Counted from the stretch's first letter, positions 14,554 through 23,889 are shown. The stretch: DNA of 39,690 nucleotides from an uncultured Parvibacter sp. (GCA_910587945.1 CAJUNI010000010.1:1-39690), one strand, 5' to 3'. Notes: generated by a model from the letters alone, not told the origin. Made by a program: numbers and translations.

Positions 14554-16008
14554 TCAAACGTCAAGCTCGGCTTTCACTGCGTCAATAAGTGCATCGGTGG
14601 CGGCTTTCTTGCCTGCCAGGACTTCGGCGATGCGACCATCGATGGTGTGCTCTGCTATGAGCCGATAGATTTGCACCGATTCAGTTTGCCCAGGTCGTAC
14701 CAAACGGGCATTGGCTTGCTGATAGTGTTCGGAGTTCCATGTCATGGTGTACCATACGAAGGTGTGTCCACCGGACTGAAGGTTGAGACCGTGGCCTGCA
14801 GAAGCGGGTTGGATGGCCATAACGTCGATCTTGCGATTGCACCAGCGTTGCTTCATCTCAGGGGAGCCGTCGAAGATCTCGAAGGCGAGGTCTTGATCGG
14901 CAAAGTGCTTGGTTAGCTCTTCAGCATCGCTTTTGAAGTAGTAGGCCACAAGGACTGGGGACGCTGCGTATTCGATGATGGCATCAAGTACTTCGAGTTT
15001 GCGCTTATGGAGCACTTCATAGGAACCATCTTCGAGATAGACCGTGCCAGAGGCCATTTGCTGCAACTTGGCTGCAAGCACACCAGCATTGGCTGCAACC
15101 ACATCTCCACCATCAAGACTCATGACTAGTTCTTTCTTGAGTTTGGCCAAGAGGCTGTGGATCTTGCGGTTGAGCTTTACTGGTACATCGAGCACTTCAG
15201 AGGGGGGCATGATGTCTTTCAACACAGGAAGCGATACGACCACATCTTTGATAAGGTCGAACACCATTTGGTCGCCGCCAGGTAGCGGTTTCCAGGTGAG
15301 CGGGTAACCCTGTGCATTGACAAGGGAGCCGGCGGGCATCATGAAGCGGTCTCTAAACGATGAGATGTTGTGTCCGAGGCGCTGACCCATGTCAAGCAAG
15401 TAGAGCTGGGAGAAGAGATCCTCCAAGCTCTGGGGGTTGGGTGTTCCTGACATCTCAATGACACGATGGATGTAAGGCCTGGCTTCAGCAAGCCGTTTGA
15501 ACCGACGGGACTTGTAGGATTTGAATGATTGGGACTCGTCGATAATTACGGTTTTGAACGGGAAGTCATGGGGTTTGAACGACCATTGACTTTTCGGTGG
15601 CAGGTTATCAGGGTTTGAGGTTCTCGGTTGGACCCAGGTTCCCGGGAGGCACTCCACCAGGTCGGGCACCAACTCGCGGTTGATAGTGTATATGGCCGGT
15701 GGCAAGTCGGCTACCGAATTGATAAGCTCGTGACGGGCGTCATTGGAGAGACGCTTGCCCCTCTCATCTTCCGTGAGCGAGCGCATGCGAATGGGGAAGC
15801 CCCATTTCTCAAGCTCTTCGGGCCACGTGGAGGCAATGGTGGCCTTGGGCCCTATGACGAGCACAGGGTCGGTGGGGTTGAGCTCATAGAGTGCCGTGAG
15901 TACGATGAGAGACTTGCCCATGCCCATGGGAAGGAACAGCCCAGCAGACGGTCGACTTTTGATGAAATCTATGCACCAGCGTTGATAGGGTCTCAGTTGC
16001 ACATTCAT
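14554..16008 (-). CDS. SNF2/DEAD-like superfamily 2 helicase
   Basis: The 484-residue product has the SF2 motifs in order: LRPYQ (Q-like motif, 5-9), GMGKS Walker A (29-33), GPKATIASTW (Ia), DESQ Walker B (157-160), SGTP (III, 187-190), and in the second domain GLNLQ and RLVRPGQ (VI). This is the phage-type SNF2 helicase commonly found next to VRR-NUC and polymerase genes. It should use ATP to translocate on or remodel DNA during replication or recombination. No extra nuclease domain is fused. Confidence 0.9.
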   Translation of the reverse strand: MNVQLRPYQRWCIDFIKSRPSAGLFLPMGMGKSLIVLTALYELNPTDPVLVIGPKATIASTWPEELEKWGFPIRMRSLTEDERGKRLSNDARHELINSVADLPPAIYTINRELVPDLVECLPGTWVQPRTSNPDNLPPKSQWSFKPHDFPFKTVIIDESQSFKSYKSRRFKRLAEARPYIHRVIEMSGTPNPQSLEDLFSQLYLLDMGQRLGHNISSFRDRFMMPAGSLVNAQGYPLTWKPLPGGDQMVFDLIKDVVVSLPVLKDIMPPSEVLDVPVKLNRKIHSLLAKLKKELVMSLDGGDVVAANAGVLAAKLQQMASGTVYLEDGSYEVLHKRKLEVLDAIIEYAASPVLVAYYFKSDAEELTKHFADQDLAFEIFDGSPEMKQRWCNRKIDVMAIQPASAGHGLNLQSGGHTFVWYTMTWNSEHYQQANARLVRPGQTESVQIYRLIAEHTIDGRIAEVLAGKKAATDALIDAVKAELDV

Positions 16009-16016
16009 GGATGTTC

Positions 16017-16640
16017 CTATCGGATGACAACAGTGTTCGACTTGCGGTGACCTTTACCGTATACCGTCTCGCGGGTGTCAGTGGGCGCTATCATGTCAGA
16101 TCGCAGCATGCGCGTCAGGTCATTCAAGGTCTTTTGCACGAGATTTGTCGAACGCAGCGCTGCGTTATGGTCGCGAGACAACAATTCAGACTGTAAGCGC
16201 GCCATCTGCCGGCTTAGTTGAAGCGATATGGTATCAAGGGGGTGGTCTTCTGGTGAACAGAAAGCACGACGGGCCGTTTCATCGCCGAGCGCGTTGTGCT
16301 TTCTTTGGGCTGCACGACGGGCCTTTTCTCGGGTGGATCGGATGAGGGTGATGCGATTTTTCGGGTTCGGCTCCCTGTAAACGGCATCAAGGGCCTCTTC
16401 CATGGAGAGCTGTTCACAACGAGCAATTACCCGAGCGATGTAATCAGGGTCGCTGACGATTTCCCTGAAGATGCGCTCGTCGGTGTAGTCGGGGTGGTTA
16501 TAGCGCATCTGCTGGCGCCTGGTTTGGAACAGATGACTCAAGTTTGTCTGGGCCTGTTTGTCGGGTACATTTTCGAGTCCGTGTTCTTTGAGGATAGCTC
16601 GGATCATGGCTTTGGGTGAGTATTTATGATGTTCTGCCAT
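16017..16640 (-). CDS. Hypothetical helical basic protein, 207 aa
   Basis: The start ATG at 16640 has GAAAGGAAG upstream; the frame extends further but without a ribosome binding site. The protein is Arg/Lys-rich and helical (TREKARRAAQRKHNALGDE), ending GKGHRKSNTVVIR. It lies between the VRR-NUC and SNF2 genes, positions often taken by replication accessory factors or HNH-type genes, but no catalytic motif is seen. DNA or RNA binding is a guess from its charge. Confidence 0.65.
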   Translation of the reverse strand: MAEHHKYSPKAMIRAILKEHGLENVPDKQAQTNLSHLFQTRRQQMRYNHPDYTDERIFREIVSDPDYIARVIARCEQLSMEEALDAVYREPNPKNRITLIRSTREKARRAAQRKHNALGDETARRAFCSPEDHPLDTISLQLSRQMARLQSELLSRDHNAALRSTNLVQKTLNDLTRMLRSDMIAPTDTRETVYGKGHRKSNTVVIR

Positions 16641-16669
16641 GGTTCTTCCTTTCGTTCGTGACGTGGTTG

Positions 16670-16996
16670 TTATGGCCGAATGTCGGTGTCGAGTCGATAG
16701 GGCAGCTGAGGTGTGCGTGTGGCTATGGCCGCCAGAAGGGCGTCTACTTCGAGTCGTGAGCAAACACAACACACTTCAGCTCCATGGTCTGCCATCTGAG
16801 CAATGGTTTTTCGCTGGATGGCCGAAAGGCGCCCGGTTGCGGATTTGGTCTCCACATAGACCGAGCGCCCCCGGTGAATGATGAGACGGTCGGGGAAGCC
16901 GTTGCGGCCAGGGGAGACGAGCTTGCGCACGAACATCCCCTTGGCCTCAGCTGTATCGACCAGATACTGTTCGACATAGTTTTCGGCTTGCCCCAT
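16670..16996 (-). CDS. VRR-NUC domain nuclease
   Basis: The 108-residue product is a stand-alone VRR-NUC domain, part of the PD-(D/E)XK superfamily. GRNGFPDRL gives the catalytic Asp (about 36), and VYVETK gives Glu 49 and Lys 51, followed by a Gln-containing helix (SAIQRKTIAQM). Small VRR-NUC proteins of this size are typical of phage replication modules beside an SNF2 helicase and are thought to cut branched DNA. The stop of the polymerase gene upstream is 4 bases from this start, so translation is coupled. Confidence 0.88.
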   Translation of the reverse strand: MGQAENYVEQYLVDTAEAKGMFVRKLVSPGRNGFPDRLIIHRGRSVYVETKSATGRLSAIQRKTIAQMADHGAEVCCVCSRLEVDALLAAIATRTPQLPYRLDTDIRP

Positions 16997-16999
16997 GGT

Positions 17000-19900
17000 T
17001 TAACCTTCCGTCTCGGGTTTGGATTCGGTTGTTTCAGCGGCAGGCGTATCAGAGGTCGGCACGGCCTTGTTGCGCCAGGTGTTCTCATAGGCGTCGGCCA
17101 CTTTGTTGATGTAGGCGTCCAGGTCGATGCTGTCGATGAGTGCCTGCATCTCATCGGGTGACATGCCGCGCAGCGAGCTGTTGACGATGAGCATGGGCTG
17201 GTCTTCAGGTAGCTGCGGGAAGGCGGCGAATGCGGCCTCACGACCCTCAGCCTCCATGCGGAGTTTGTCCCATCCGTGAAGTTCCAGGACGGAGCGGGCC
17301 GCAGGGTTGTGCTGAAAGGGCAGCTCGTTGTCGCGCTCGCGCTTGGTCTTGGTGGCCGGTGTTACGGCACGACCGACGGCACGACAGATGAAGCGGGCAT
17401 TCGGGGTGTCAGGCTTGACCATGAACACACGGTTGTAGTGCTGCAGGTTCATGGCTTCGACCTCGGATGCATTCGGGTCGCCCTCATGGGCTACCAGATA
17501 GCTGGCAGAGGCATCGGATGAGGCCACGACATTCTGCAGCAGGAGCAGCAGCTCAAGTGGTTTGTCTTTGAACGAGGCCACGATGCCGTTAGCGGCAAGA
17601 GCTCCGCGCTCGAAGTCGAAAGGCTCGAAGAAGCCGTCCTGTCCCTTCTCTTCGGCCAAAGCCATCATGTAGAGAGCCAGAAGTCGGTCGAAGAAGGCGG
17701 GGTGGGCCAGTGACTGGGCAGGCGAGGGTCCCTCCCAGCAGGACAGAGACGAGCCGCCGGCATCGAGTACCTTGAAGGTGCCATCCTCGCGGATGTCGTA
17801 TTCGATGCGGTTGTTGGCATCCTTGGAGATGAGGTGCACGACCTCAGGCTCAATAAGTACGCCTGTGGTGGCCGCGGCCTCTTCCAGTAGACGGTCGTTG
17901 GTTTCCTGGTCCATGACCGAGAACAGACCATCGGTGTTGGTGGACACGATGCGAGCACCTTCGGCGGCCTGCGTTTGGCCGATACGGTAGGCGAACAGCT
18001 GGCCGATCATGCGCATGGCGTTGATGTTGTTGTTCATGCGGATAGGGTTGTCAAAACCCGCGTCTCCCGCCCCTGAGGCCGAGTTGAGAATCAACTTGGT
18101 GCCCTCGCGCTTGTTTGAGATGATCTTACGCTCGATGGTGGACAGGGACGGGTCTTTGCGTTGTTTGCCGTAGAGTTCCTTCAGGTCATACTGCTCGCCG
18201 TAGCGGTCGTAGCCGAGATGAGGGTTCTCGAATGCGGACATGCGGCGCAGTAGCGACGGGTAGTAACTGGAGAAGTCCTCGTGGTTTGCGATGCACACCG
18301 AAGTGAACGCATAGCGGGGGTCTAACGAGGTCTTGCCTGGGATGGTCTTCGACTCAGCGAAGAGTTGGGGCTTTGTGAAGGTGCGGAACTGCGCTTTCTT
18401 CGCGGTGGACTTGCCAGTGAGGAATTCCTTTACGAAGTGATCCTGACCATCGCCGAAGTCAAACGGGATGGGGGAGGCGAGCTTGGGCACGCTTTTGCGC
18501 AAGCGCAGGGCCAAGTCGTCGTCAGTTCCTGTGTCGTTTTCATCCACAGGGGGCAGATGTGAGGCGAACCAACGAGCACGACCGAAGAGGTACTGCTTCT
18601 GTTCGAAGAGCTCAAGGTCGTAATCGTAGAGGTTCTTGTTGTATTCGGCACCATGGATTCCACCGGTGGAGAAATTCACGTAGCATGATGTGCGGTTGCC
18701 GTCCTTGTCGTAGTAGCACAAGGTGGTGGGTCGAGCAGGGTAGAGGTTGCGGTTGCCCAGGTCGGTGAAAGGCTCGCCGTCGGCGCCCCAGTCCTCGTCA
18801 TAGGCGTCCGATGCGTTGACGTTCTTGCCACGCATCTCGTCGTACATGAGGTAGACCTGATCGAAAGCATCGAGGGCCTCATGCTTGCCGTCGGTGTTGT
18901 TCGCATTAGCAAGGGTCTTCGAGAGGAATATGCGGGTGTCATCGAGTACGTCCACCTGACGCACACCGAGCTCTTTGGCCTGTTTCTCAGAGGGGTAGAC
19001 CACCGAGATGACCTTCGCATCGGGGATGTGGTCATCGGGGCAAAGGCTGCGAGAGGCGAACTGCTGAGACGTGGAGTCAGGACGCAGACGATTGCGTCGC
19101 ACCTTCTTGGTCAGGTTGCCGTCTTTGTCGGTTTCGAAGATCAGCTCGGGATAAGTCTCAAGCATGGTCTGGCGCAACTCGAAGTTTGCCGTGTAGAGGT
19201 CATGGCAGAACAGCTCCCAGGTGTTCACAACGTCGGAGACGTTGTAGGCGAGCATGTCGATGAGTTCCGCAGTATCGTCCAGGTGGCTTTTGCCCTGGGC
19301 TAGCTTTTCGGATTCTAAAATCTGCAGGCCGAGCATGCCGCACAGACGCTTCAGCGCAACGCGCTGCTGCTTCTCGTTCAAGCGGGCAATATCCACATGG
19401 AGTCCAGACTGGAGCCAGGCCTGGCGGATGCGACAGGGGTGCGCGTCCCAGGACAGGGTGGGGTTGTTCGGGCCACCGGTGATGGCACCATGTTTATCAA
19501 ACTCGGCGCGCACGATGTCACCCATGCGGCAGCGGAAGTAGGATGATTCGAACATGGCATCATTGATCTCGCGTAGAGCCTTGTAGTGACCGGCGGGGTT
19601 GCACTTGGTCACCTTGATCTGTTCTCCGTTGGGGGAGTCTTGCAGGCAGATATGGAAGTACCACGCAAGAATCGAGGTGTCGTAATTCATGGAGTTGTAG
19701 CCCATGAGGAACGGTGCTGTGGGATCGGTCACGTCGGTTTTTACCCGAGGGGTCAGAGGGCTTTTCGGGTGCCTGTAGGTCACCGGGGCCACACCGAAGA
19801 GGTTTGCGAGATTCTGGTACGATTCGATGTTGCGCAAATCGAACAGTGTGACGGTGCCGTCAGCGAAGTTTGCAGGGTTCGCTTCATGGACTGCTTTGAT

Positions 19901-20050
19901 GAGCATGTCCTTGAAGTTCGGTACATCGACGAGTGTCGGGTCTGCATCAAGGTAGATGTCGACAGCGTTGTCAGTGTTCGAGTAGATAGCGATAGAGAAT
20001 GCATTCTCGAAACACTCGATATCGTAGATGAGTTTCTTGCGATCGGGCAT
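17000..20050 (-). CDS. Family B DNA polymerase with 3'-5' exonuclease, 1016 aa
   Basis: A GAAAGGAGG site precedes the ATG at 20050. The exonuclease domain shows Exo I YDIE (9-12), Exo II NSMNYD (119-124) and Exo III YNVSD (269-273). The polymerase domain shows motif A DFSSYYPSL (about 592-600), motif B KREGTKLILNSASG (647-660) and motif C NTDG (705-708) in place of the usual DTDS. The catalytic Asp of each is kept. The last 300 residues extend beyond motif C. A long insert separates Exo III and motif A. No protein-priming (TPR) motif is evident, so priming by the primase genes is more likely. It should be the main replicase of this element. Confidence 0.9.
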   Translation of the reverse strand: MPDRKKLIYDIECFENAFSIAIYSNTDNAVDIYLDADPTLVDVPNFKDMLIKAVHEANPANFADGTVTLFDLRNIESYQNLANLFGVAPVTYRHPKSPLTPRVKTDVTDPTAPFLMGYNSMNYDTSILAWYFHICLQDSPNGEQIKVTKCNPAGHYKALREINDAMFESSYFRCRMGDIVRAEFDKHGAITGGPNNPTLSWDAHPCRIRQAWLQSGLHVDIARLNEKQQRVALKRLCGMLGLQILESEKLAQGKSHLDDTAELIDMLAYNVSDVVNTWELFCHDLYTANFELRQTMLETYPELIFETDKDGNLTKKVRRNRLRPDSTSQQFASRSLCPDDHIPDAKVISVVYPSEKQAKELGVRQVDVLDDTRIFLSKTLANANNTDGKHEALDAFDQVYLMYDEMRGKNVNASDAYDEDWGADGEPFTDLGNRNLYPARPTTLCYYDKDGNRTSCYVNFSTGGIHGAEYNKNLYDYDLELFEQKQYLFGRARWFASHLPPVDENDTGTDDDLALRLRKSVPKLASPIPFDFGDGQDHFVKEFLTGKSTAKKAQFRTFTKPQLFAESKTIPGKTSLDPRYAFTSVCIANHEDFSSYYPSLLRRMSAFENPHLGYDRYGEQYDLKELYGKQRKDPSLSTIERKIISNKREGTKLILNSASGAGDAGFDNPIRMNNNINAMRMIGQLFAYRIGQTQAAEGARIVSTNTDGLFSVMDQETNDRLLEEAAATTGVLIEPEVVHLISKDANNRIEYDIREDGTFKVLDAGGSSLSCWEGPSPAQSLAHPAFFDRLLALYMMALAEEKGQDGFFEPFDFERGALAANGIVASFKDKPLELLLLLQNVVASSDASASYLVAHEGDPNASEVEAMNLQHYNRVFMVKPDTPNARFICRAVGRAVTPATKTKRERDNELPFQHNPAARSVLELHGWDKLRMEAEGREAAFAAFPQLPEDQPMLIVNSSLRGMSPDEMQALIDSIDLDAYINKVADAYENTWRNKAVPTSDTPAAETTESKPETEG

Positions 20051-20064
20051 GGATTTCCTCCTTT

Positions 20065-20370
20065 CTAGTTACAGGGGGTCAGGGTGAGGGCATTGCCCTC
20101 GCACATCAGCCAATACTGGCCGGACCGGGGGCCTTCGGTCAGATTGGCCTGGAACTTAATCTGGTTGTTCATGGGGGCTAAGGAAAACAGCGAGGACACG
20201 AAGCGTCGGTCGGGAATCTCAACGGTTTGACAGGCCTCGTTGCACGAGGGGCAGGCCAGTTCTCGAACTACGATCTCGATTCCGTTTTCCAGAGTTCCCT
20301 TGGTGATCGATGCGACCGCCATGTTCGATGAACAGACGGGGCAGCGATAGGCATGTTTGCATTTAGGCAT
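20065..20370 (-). CDS. Zinc-ribbon protein, 101 aa
   Basis: The N-terminal half has CPVCSSNM (about 10-17) and ACPSCNEACQTVEI (39-52), a four-Cys zinc ribbon like that of NrdR or Ogr-type regulators. The C-terminal half is a separate small domain without known motifs. It is next to a second zinc-ribbon gene of similar design, and both lie between primase-helicase and polymerase. A role as a DNA-binding regulator or replication accessory is inferred. Confidence 0.7.
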   Translation of the reverse strand: MPKCKHAYRCPVCSSNMAVASITKGTLENGIEIVVRELACPSCNEACQTVEIPDRRFVSSLFSLAPMNNQIKFQANLTEGPRSGQYWLMCEGNALTLTPCN

Positions 20371-20375
20371 GTCTT

Positions 20376-20585
20376 CTAATCCTCATCTTTCATCTCAACG
20401 GCGGTCTCAACGGTTGACAGGGGGTTTTCACAGACGGTGCATATCAGTCGGCGCACAACAGCATCGTCAGGCAGGCTCGCCAGGCGAGCTGTGGCGATGG
20501 AGCGCATGGGGGCGCCGCAGACGGGGCAGGTGATGTCGTGGCCTTTGGCCGGACGACCGGGTTTGCGCTTAGTCGTCATCGTCAT
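20376..20585 (-). CDS. AT-hook plus NrdR-like zinc-ribbon protein, about 69 aa
   Basis: The frame begins inside the 3' end of the primase-helicase gene, whose Asp-rich tail codons supply the ATG repeats; the ATG at 20585 or 20579 may be used. KRKPGRPAKG is an AT-hook. CPVCGAPMRS followed by VVRRLICTVCENPLSTVETAVE follows the NrdR N-terminal zinc-ribbon pattern (CPxC...VRRRxC..C...FxTxE). The ATP-cone of true NrdR is absent. It is probably a small DNA-binding regulator. Confidence 0.7.
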   Translation of the reverse strand: MTMTTKRKPGRPAKGHDITCPVCGAPMRSIATARLASLPDDAVVRRLICTVCENPLSTVETAVEMKDED

Positions 20586-22215
20586 CACCACCCGCAGCGT
20601 CGAGAGCAGCCTTCTTGATGGGCGCCTCGTAGCGGTCCTTCAGATTGGGCGGCATGCAGCGAGCATTCGGGGAGGCATGGGACGCGCGTACTTTGTGGTC
20701 GAGGTAGGCGTCCACATGGAACTCTTCCAGTAGGGGCTCAGGGACGGTGATGTAGCGGTCGGTACGGTAGCGAGAACCAGTCCAGAGCCAGTCATCGGAG
20801 GCTTCGACCTGTTCAATGAGCAGGGTGCGGAACTTCTGGAAGCCCACGGGTTTGCCACCAGGGAGATTTTCCTTGAGCCATTCTTTGTAGATGGCGTAGG
20901 CAATCTTCGGGGGCATGATGTCCCACGAGATGCGGGTGAACACATCCTGGAAAAACTCGGTGATGGGGTCGTTTTGCAGGATGAACCCGTCGAGTGCCTC
21001 GATGCAGGTGGAAGGTGTAGAGAGCTGGTAGAAGTTGGACTCCAAGGCACGTTTCAACACATAGGCCAACACTTCGGGGCGGTGCACGTAATCATATTTG
21101 ATGTACTTGCGCTCGCGGCCTGTGAATGTCGTGTCAAAGGGCACGATAAGCTGGCGACGGTAGAGGGAGCCGGAACGGTCTTTGAATTTGGGGTACTCGT
21201 TAAAGCACTGCACCATGAAACCGCGGAAGCGATGGGTGATAGCCTTCTTATGCTTGCGATTCACGTTCACCACGTCGTTGGTGATGACTGCTTTGAGGTC
21301 GCCTGCGGTGTCAAGGTAGGAGCCGTTGTCGTTCTCATCGACGATGATAGCTGAGGCTGTCAGCAGAGGCTCCAAGGCAAAGGGCTTTCCGAAGTCAGCC
21401 ACGGGGATGGAGCAGTAGGTGCCCTGTCCGCAAAGACTGCGGAGCAGCTCGCAGAAGGTTCCTTTACCATTGGCGCCTTTGGTTGCGAAGAACCAGGCCG
21501 CTTTGTCCCAGGCCACGTTGGGTCGGATGATGGCTGAGGTGATCTCCCAGAGGAGCTGCTCGATTTCAGCGTCGATGGAAATCTCGGATATCCAAGACTC
21601 CACATCCCAGGTAGTGCCGTCATCAGGATTGTCGATGATGACGTTTTGGGCATTGGGATCGTAGGGTACGCGGGACTTGGCCATGAATACATAATCAGGG
21701 GAGAAGGGCAGAAGTTCCTTCGCCTTGTAGTCAAAGACCCCGTTGTCCACCGCGATGAGGTCGCGGTCGATGGTCATGGTGACCACAGGAGCGTAGAGAC
21801 GCATAAGGAAAAGCAGGTCTTTGGCGTACTTTTCCGTTGGGATGTTGACCAGGATCGAGGCCTTGGCCAAAATGTCATCTTCCGAAGGGTTGTAAAGACC
21901 AGCCTTGGGGCCGGTGGACTCATAGACCGCCAGCTGGGCGTTCTGGGGGTCCAGCAATTCGGAAGAAGAGGAGACAAGGCGCACGTGGTAGATGGCACAG
22001 AGTGCCTGGGCTACATGGGACGCGCCAAGGGATTTGATGTTTTGGGTTTTACGGCCTTTAGGGGCCGAGGCATTGAATTCGTCCACAGCGTCGTTCATGA
22101 CTTGGAGCAATTCATCAGCGAAGTCCGCTGATGGCTCCCGTCCTGATGCAACGAGGTCCGCACAAGCGGAGTCGATAGCATCTGAAACGCGCCGGTCCGA
22201 TGACTTGAGCGCCAC
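20569..22215 (-). CDS. D5-like primase-helicase (SF3 helicase), 548 aa
   Basis: The GTG at 22215 is preferred: GAAAGTAGG lies just upstream and a promoter at 22249-22277 makes longer starts unlikely. The helicase core has Walker A GANGKGT (about 247-253), Walker B IIVDEND (about 289-295), SF3 motif C FMVQCFNEYP (about 335-344) and an Arg-finger-like RRQLIVPF. The region before it matches the D5 N-terminal domain. No AEP primase domain is fused, unlike many phage relatives; a separate primase-polymerase-like gene is at 5349-6329. Its job would be hexameric unwinding at the origin, about 0.8 kb upstream. Confidence 0.88.
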   Translation of the reverse strand: MALKSSDRRVSDAIDSACADLVASGREPSADFADELLQVMNDAVDEFNASAPKGRKTQNIKSLGASHVAQALCAIYHVRLVSSSSELLDPQNAQLAVYESTGPKAGLYNPSEDDILAKASILVNIPTEKYAKDLLFLMRLYAPVVTMTIDRDLIAVDNGVFDYKAKELLPFSPDYVFMAKSRVPYDPNAQNVIIDNPDDGTTWDVESWISEISIDAEIEQLLWEITSAIIRPNVAWDKAAWFFATKGANGKGTFCELLRSLCGQGTYCSIPVADFGKPFALEPLLTASAIIVDENDNGSYLDTAGDLKAVITNDVVNVNRKHKKAITHRFRGFMVQCFNEYPKFKDRSGSLYRRQLIVPFDTTFTGRERKYIKYDYVHRPEVLAYVLKRALESNFYQLSTPSTCIEALDGFILQNDPITEFFQDVFTRISWDIMPPKIAYAIYKEWLKENLPGGKPVGFQKFRTLLIEQVEASDDWLWTGSRYRTDRYITVPEPLLEEFHVDAYLDHKVRASHASPNARCMPPNLKDRYEAPIKKAALDAAGGDDDDD

Positions 22216-22248
22216 GTCACACCTACTTTCGTTCTTCTCGGTGACAAG

Positions 22249-22277
22249 ATGATAACACAATTTATCAAACTGTGCAA
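22249..22277 (-). promoter_or_regulatory. Promoter of the replication operon
   Basis: On the minus strand TTGCAC (22272-22277) and TATCAT (22249-22254) are separated by exactly 17 bases. It lies 33 bases before the GTG of the primase-helicase gene and just after the end of the small membrane protein gene. Confidence 0.65.
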
Positions 22278-22307
22278 TTTGATTTATTGGAAATGCGTGG
22301 GGGTGGC

Positions 22308-22619
22308 CTACTGTTGTTTATGTGTGTGTCGGAAGGCCATGATAAACAGGGTGACGATGCGGTAGATGAGCGCAGAGCCCAGCACGATGGTTGCAGCGAT
22401 GGCTGTGGATGCAAGATCACCCTGGTTCGACACACTGAGTTGGGTGGCAGGGAGCCATACTGCAGCAATAGAGCAGAGCGCGCATCCCACAAGCAGGATG
22501 ATGGCGGTGAGGGTGAGCGAGTGCATCACCTCTTTAGGCTCATCGAAGATGAGCCGAGGCAGAGTCAAAGTCAGGATCAACGTTGTGATCGCGATGGCGA
22601 GGACGGCAATCAGATTCAT
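22308..22619 (-). CDS. Small integral membrane protein, 103 aa
   Basis: The ATG at 22619 is chosen because GAAAGG is about 12 bases upstream; an ATG immediately after that site is too close. The product has about three hydrophobic segments (LIAVLAIAITTLILTL, ILLVGCALCSIAAVWL, TAIAATIVLGSALIYRI) and a short basic tail (FRHTHKQQ) that should be cytoplasmic. Function is unknown. Its place between origin-proximal genes might suggest anchoring of replication or host takeover, which is speculative. Confidence 0.65.
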   Translation of the reverse strand: MNLIAVLAIAITTLILTLTLPRLIFDEPKEVMHSLTLTAIILLVGCALCSIAAVWLPATQLSVSNQGDLASTAIAATIVLGSALIYRIVTLFIMAFRHTHKQQ

Positions 22620-22635
22620 AAGTGGTGCCATCCTT

Positions 22636-23031
22636 TCATACGGTGAAGGCGGTAAATGGAATGTAGCAGCCACCTCTTACAGTGAAGCCGTTAAATTCGT
22701 CAGGGGTTACCGTGTAGACCGTGCGGAAGTGATCCGCAAGGGTGACACGTGCGGTGTTGACGCTGATGAAATCCATGCGGTTCGGAGCACAGGTTCCCGC
22801 TGCGGGGATGTGACCTAGGGCCCACGCCACAGGGTTGTCGAGGTGGTCTTTAACCATCAAGAGATCAACGAGGTTCACTCCGTGAAGTATCGGATCACCC
22901 TCATCAGTGATGGACACATCGGGGATGTAGAGCAAGAGGTCTGCAGTGTCCAAAAGATCGATATCATTGAGAAAGACTTGGGTGAGCTCGTCGGTGGTCA
23001 CAGGTCGGTTCGAGAGGTGTTGGCACAGCAT
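22636..23031 (-). CDS. Hypothetical protein next to the origin, 131 aa
   Basis: The frame is open to 23142, but GGAAGGAGA sits 7 bases before the ATG at 23031, and upstream starts have no ribosome binding site. The product begins MLCQHLSNRPVTTDELTQVF and is acidic, with a repeated Leu-Asp pattern (NDIDLLDTADLLLYIPD). No domain is recognised. Being first beside the putative origin, it could be a replication initiator accessory, but it lacks a visible DNA-binding motif. Confidence 0.6.
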   Translation of the reverse strand: MLCQHLSNRPVTTDELTQVFLNDIDLLDTADLLLYIPDVSITDEGDPILHGVNLVDLLMVKDHLDNPVAWALGHIPAAGTCAPNRMDFISVNTARVTLADHFRTVYTVTPDEFNGFTVRGGCYIPFTAFTV

Positions 23032-23449
23032 GAGCGAGTCTCCTTCCAAACGAGTTTCGTCCATTTTTCGGACGGTTTTCGGGCTTAATTTCACCGATTT
23101 TCGGGTCAAATCGGGTCGATTTCGAGGGTTCAGCTCGGGCATTTTTTGGGTCGCTAAAAATTGGACAAAATGGACTAGAGGCCTTCAAAAAATGGACAGT
23201 CCATTAGTCCAAAATCTGAGGGGCGGTTTTGGATTGAGGAAACCGCAGGTCAGAGCGGTGTTGGTTTTTGCCGTTTCAAAAAATGGACAAGAAAAAGTGT
23301 TGTTTACCTGGGGCTTTAGGTTTTAGTCCATTTTTCAAGGGTCGTTTCAAAAGTATTTTCTTCAAGAAAATGGGGTACGACTGTTCGTTTTCAGTACGTT
23401 TGTTCTTGTTTTTTGCGATCTTGTCCAAAAAAGCTGTCCATTTTTTGGA

Positions 23450-23458
23450 TTATCCACA
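23450..23458 (+). promoter_or_regulatory. DnaA box 1 (TTATCCACA)
   Basis: Exact match to the consensus high-affinity DnaA box. Confidence 0.75.
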
Positions 23459-23494
23459 TGAAAGTAAAACAGCCGTGTTGACCTGGTGAAACGA

Positions 23495-23503
23495 TTATCC
23501 ACA
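23495..23503 (+). promoter_or_regulatory. DnaA box 2 (TTATCCACA)
   Basis: Exact consensus, same orientation, 45 bases after box 1 and about 80-90 bases before the AT-rich stretch. Confidence 0.75.
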
Positions 23504-23852
23504 AAAGGAAAAATCCAAAATCGCAAAATTTCGTGGACTGAAAAATGGATCGGCTCCGAGCTGCGTTTTCCCAGTTCAGAGGTTGTATATATATACTTAG
23601 TCCATTAGTCCATTTTTATATATATAAACAAATACTTATTTTCGCTACTATAGGTAAATCTCAGTGAAAATTTTCCCTATATATATTTTCGAGGCCCAAA
23701 TTTCTTGGACTAATGGACTAAATCGACGTTTTCGCAGGTCAGCGCGTTGCGTGTCTGTCCATTTTGTCCATTTTCTTGATTTTGAGAACATTTGTTCTGG
23801 GTGCGAAAATGGCTCAGAGAAAATAAGTTGGAATAAAAAATGGACTAATGGA

Positions 23853-23878
23853 CTAGAGGGGTCGAGGCGCCCCTCTAG
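23853..23878 (-). terminator. Hairpin after the membrane-anchored protein gene
   Basis: CTAGAGGGG and CCCCTCTAG form a perfect 9-bp stem just beyond the stop of the gene at 23890. On the minus strand a T-run occurs only after an intervening TGGAC iteron pair, so it is an imperfect terminator or a boundary structure of the origin. Confidence 0.5.
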
Positions 23879-23889
23879 CCACGGGTTCG

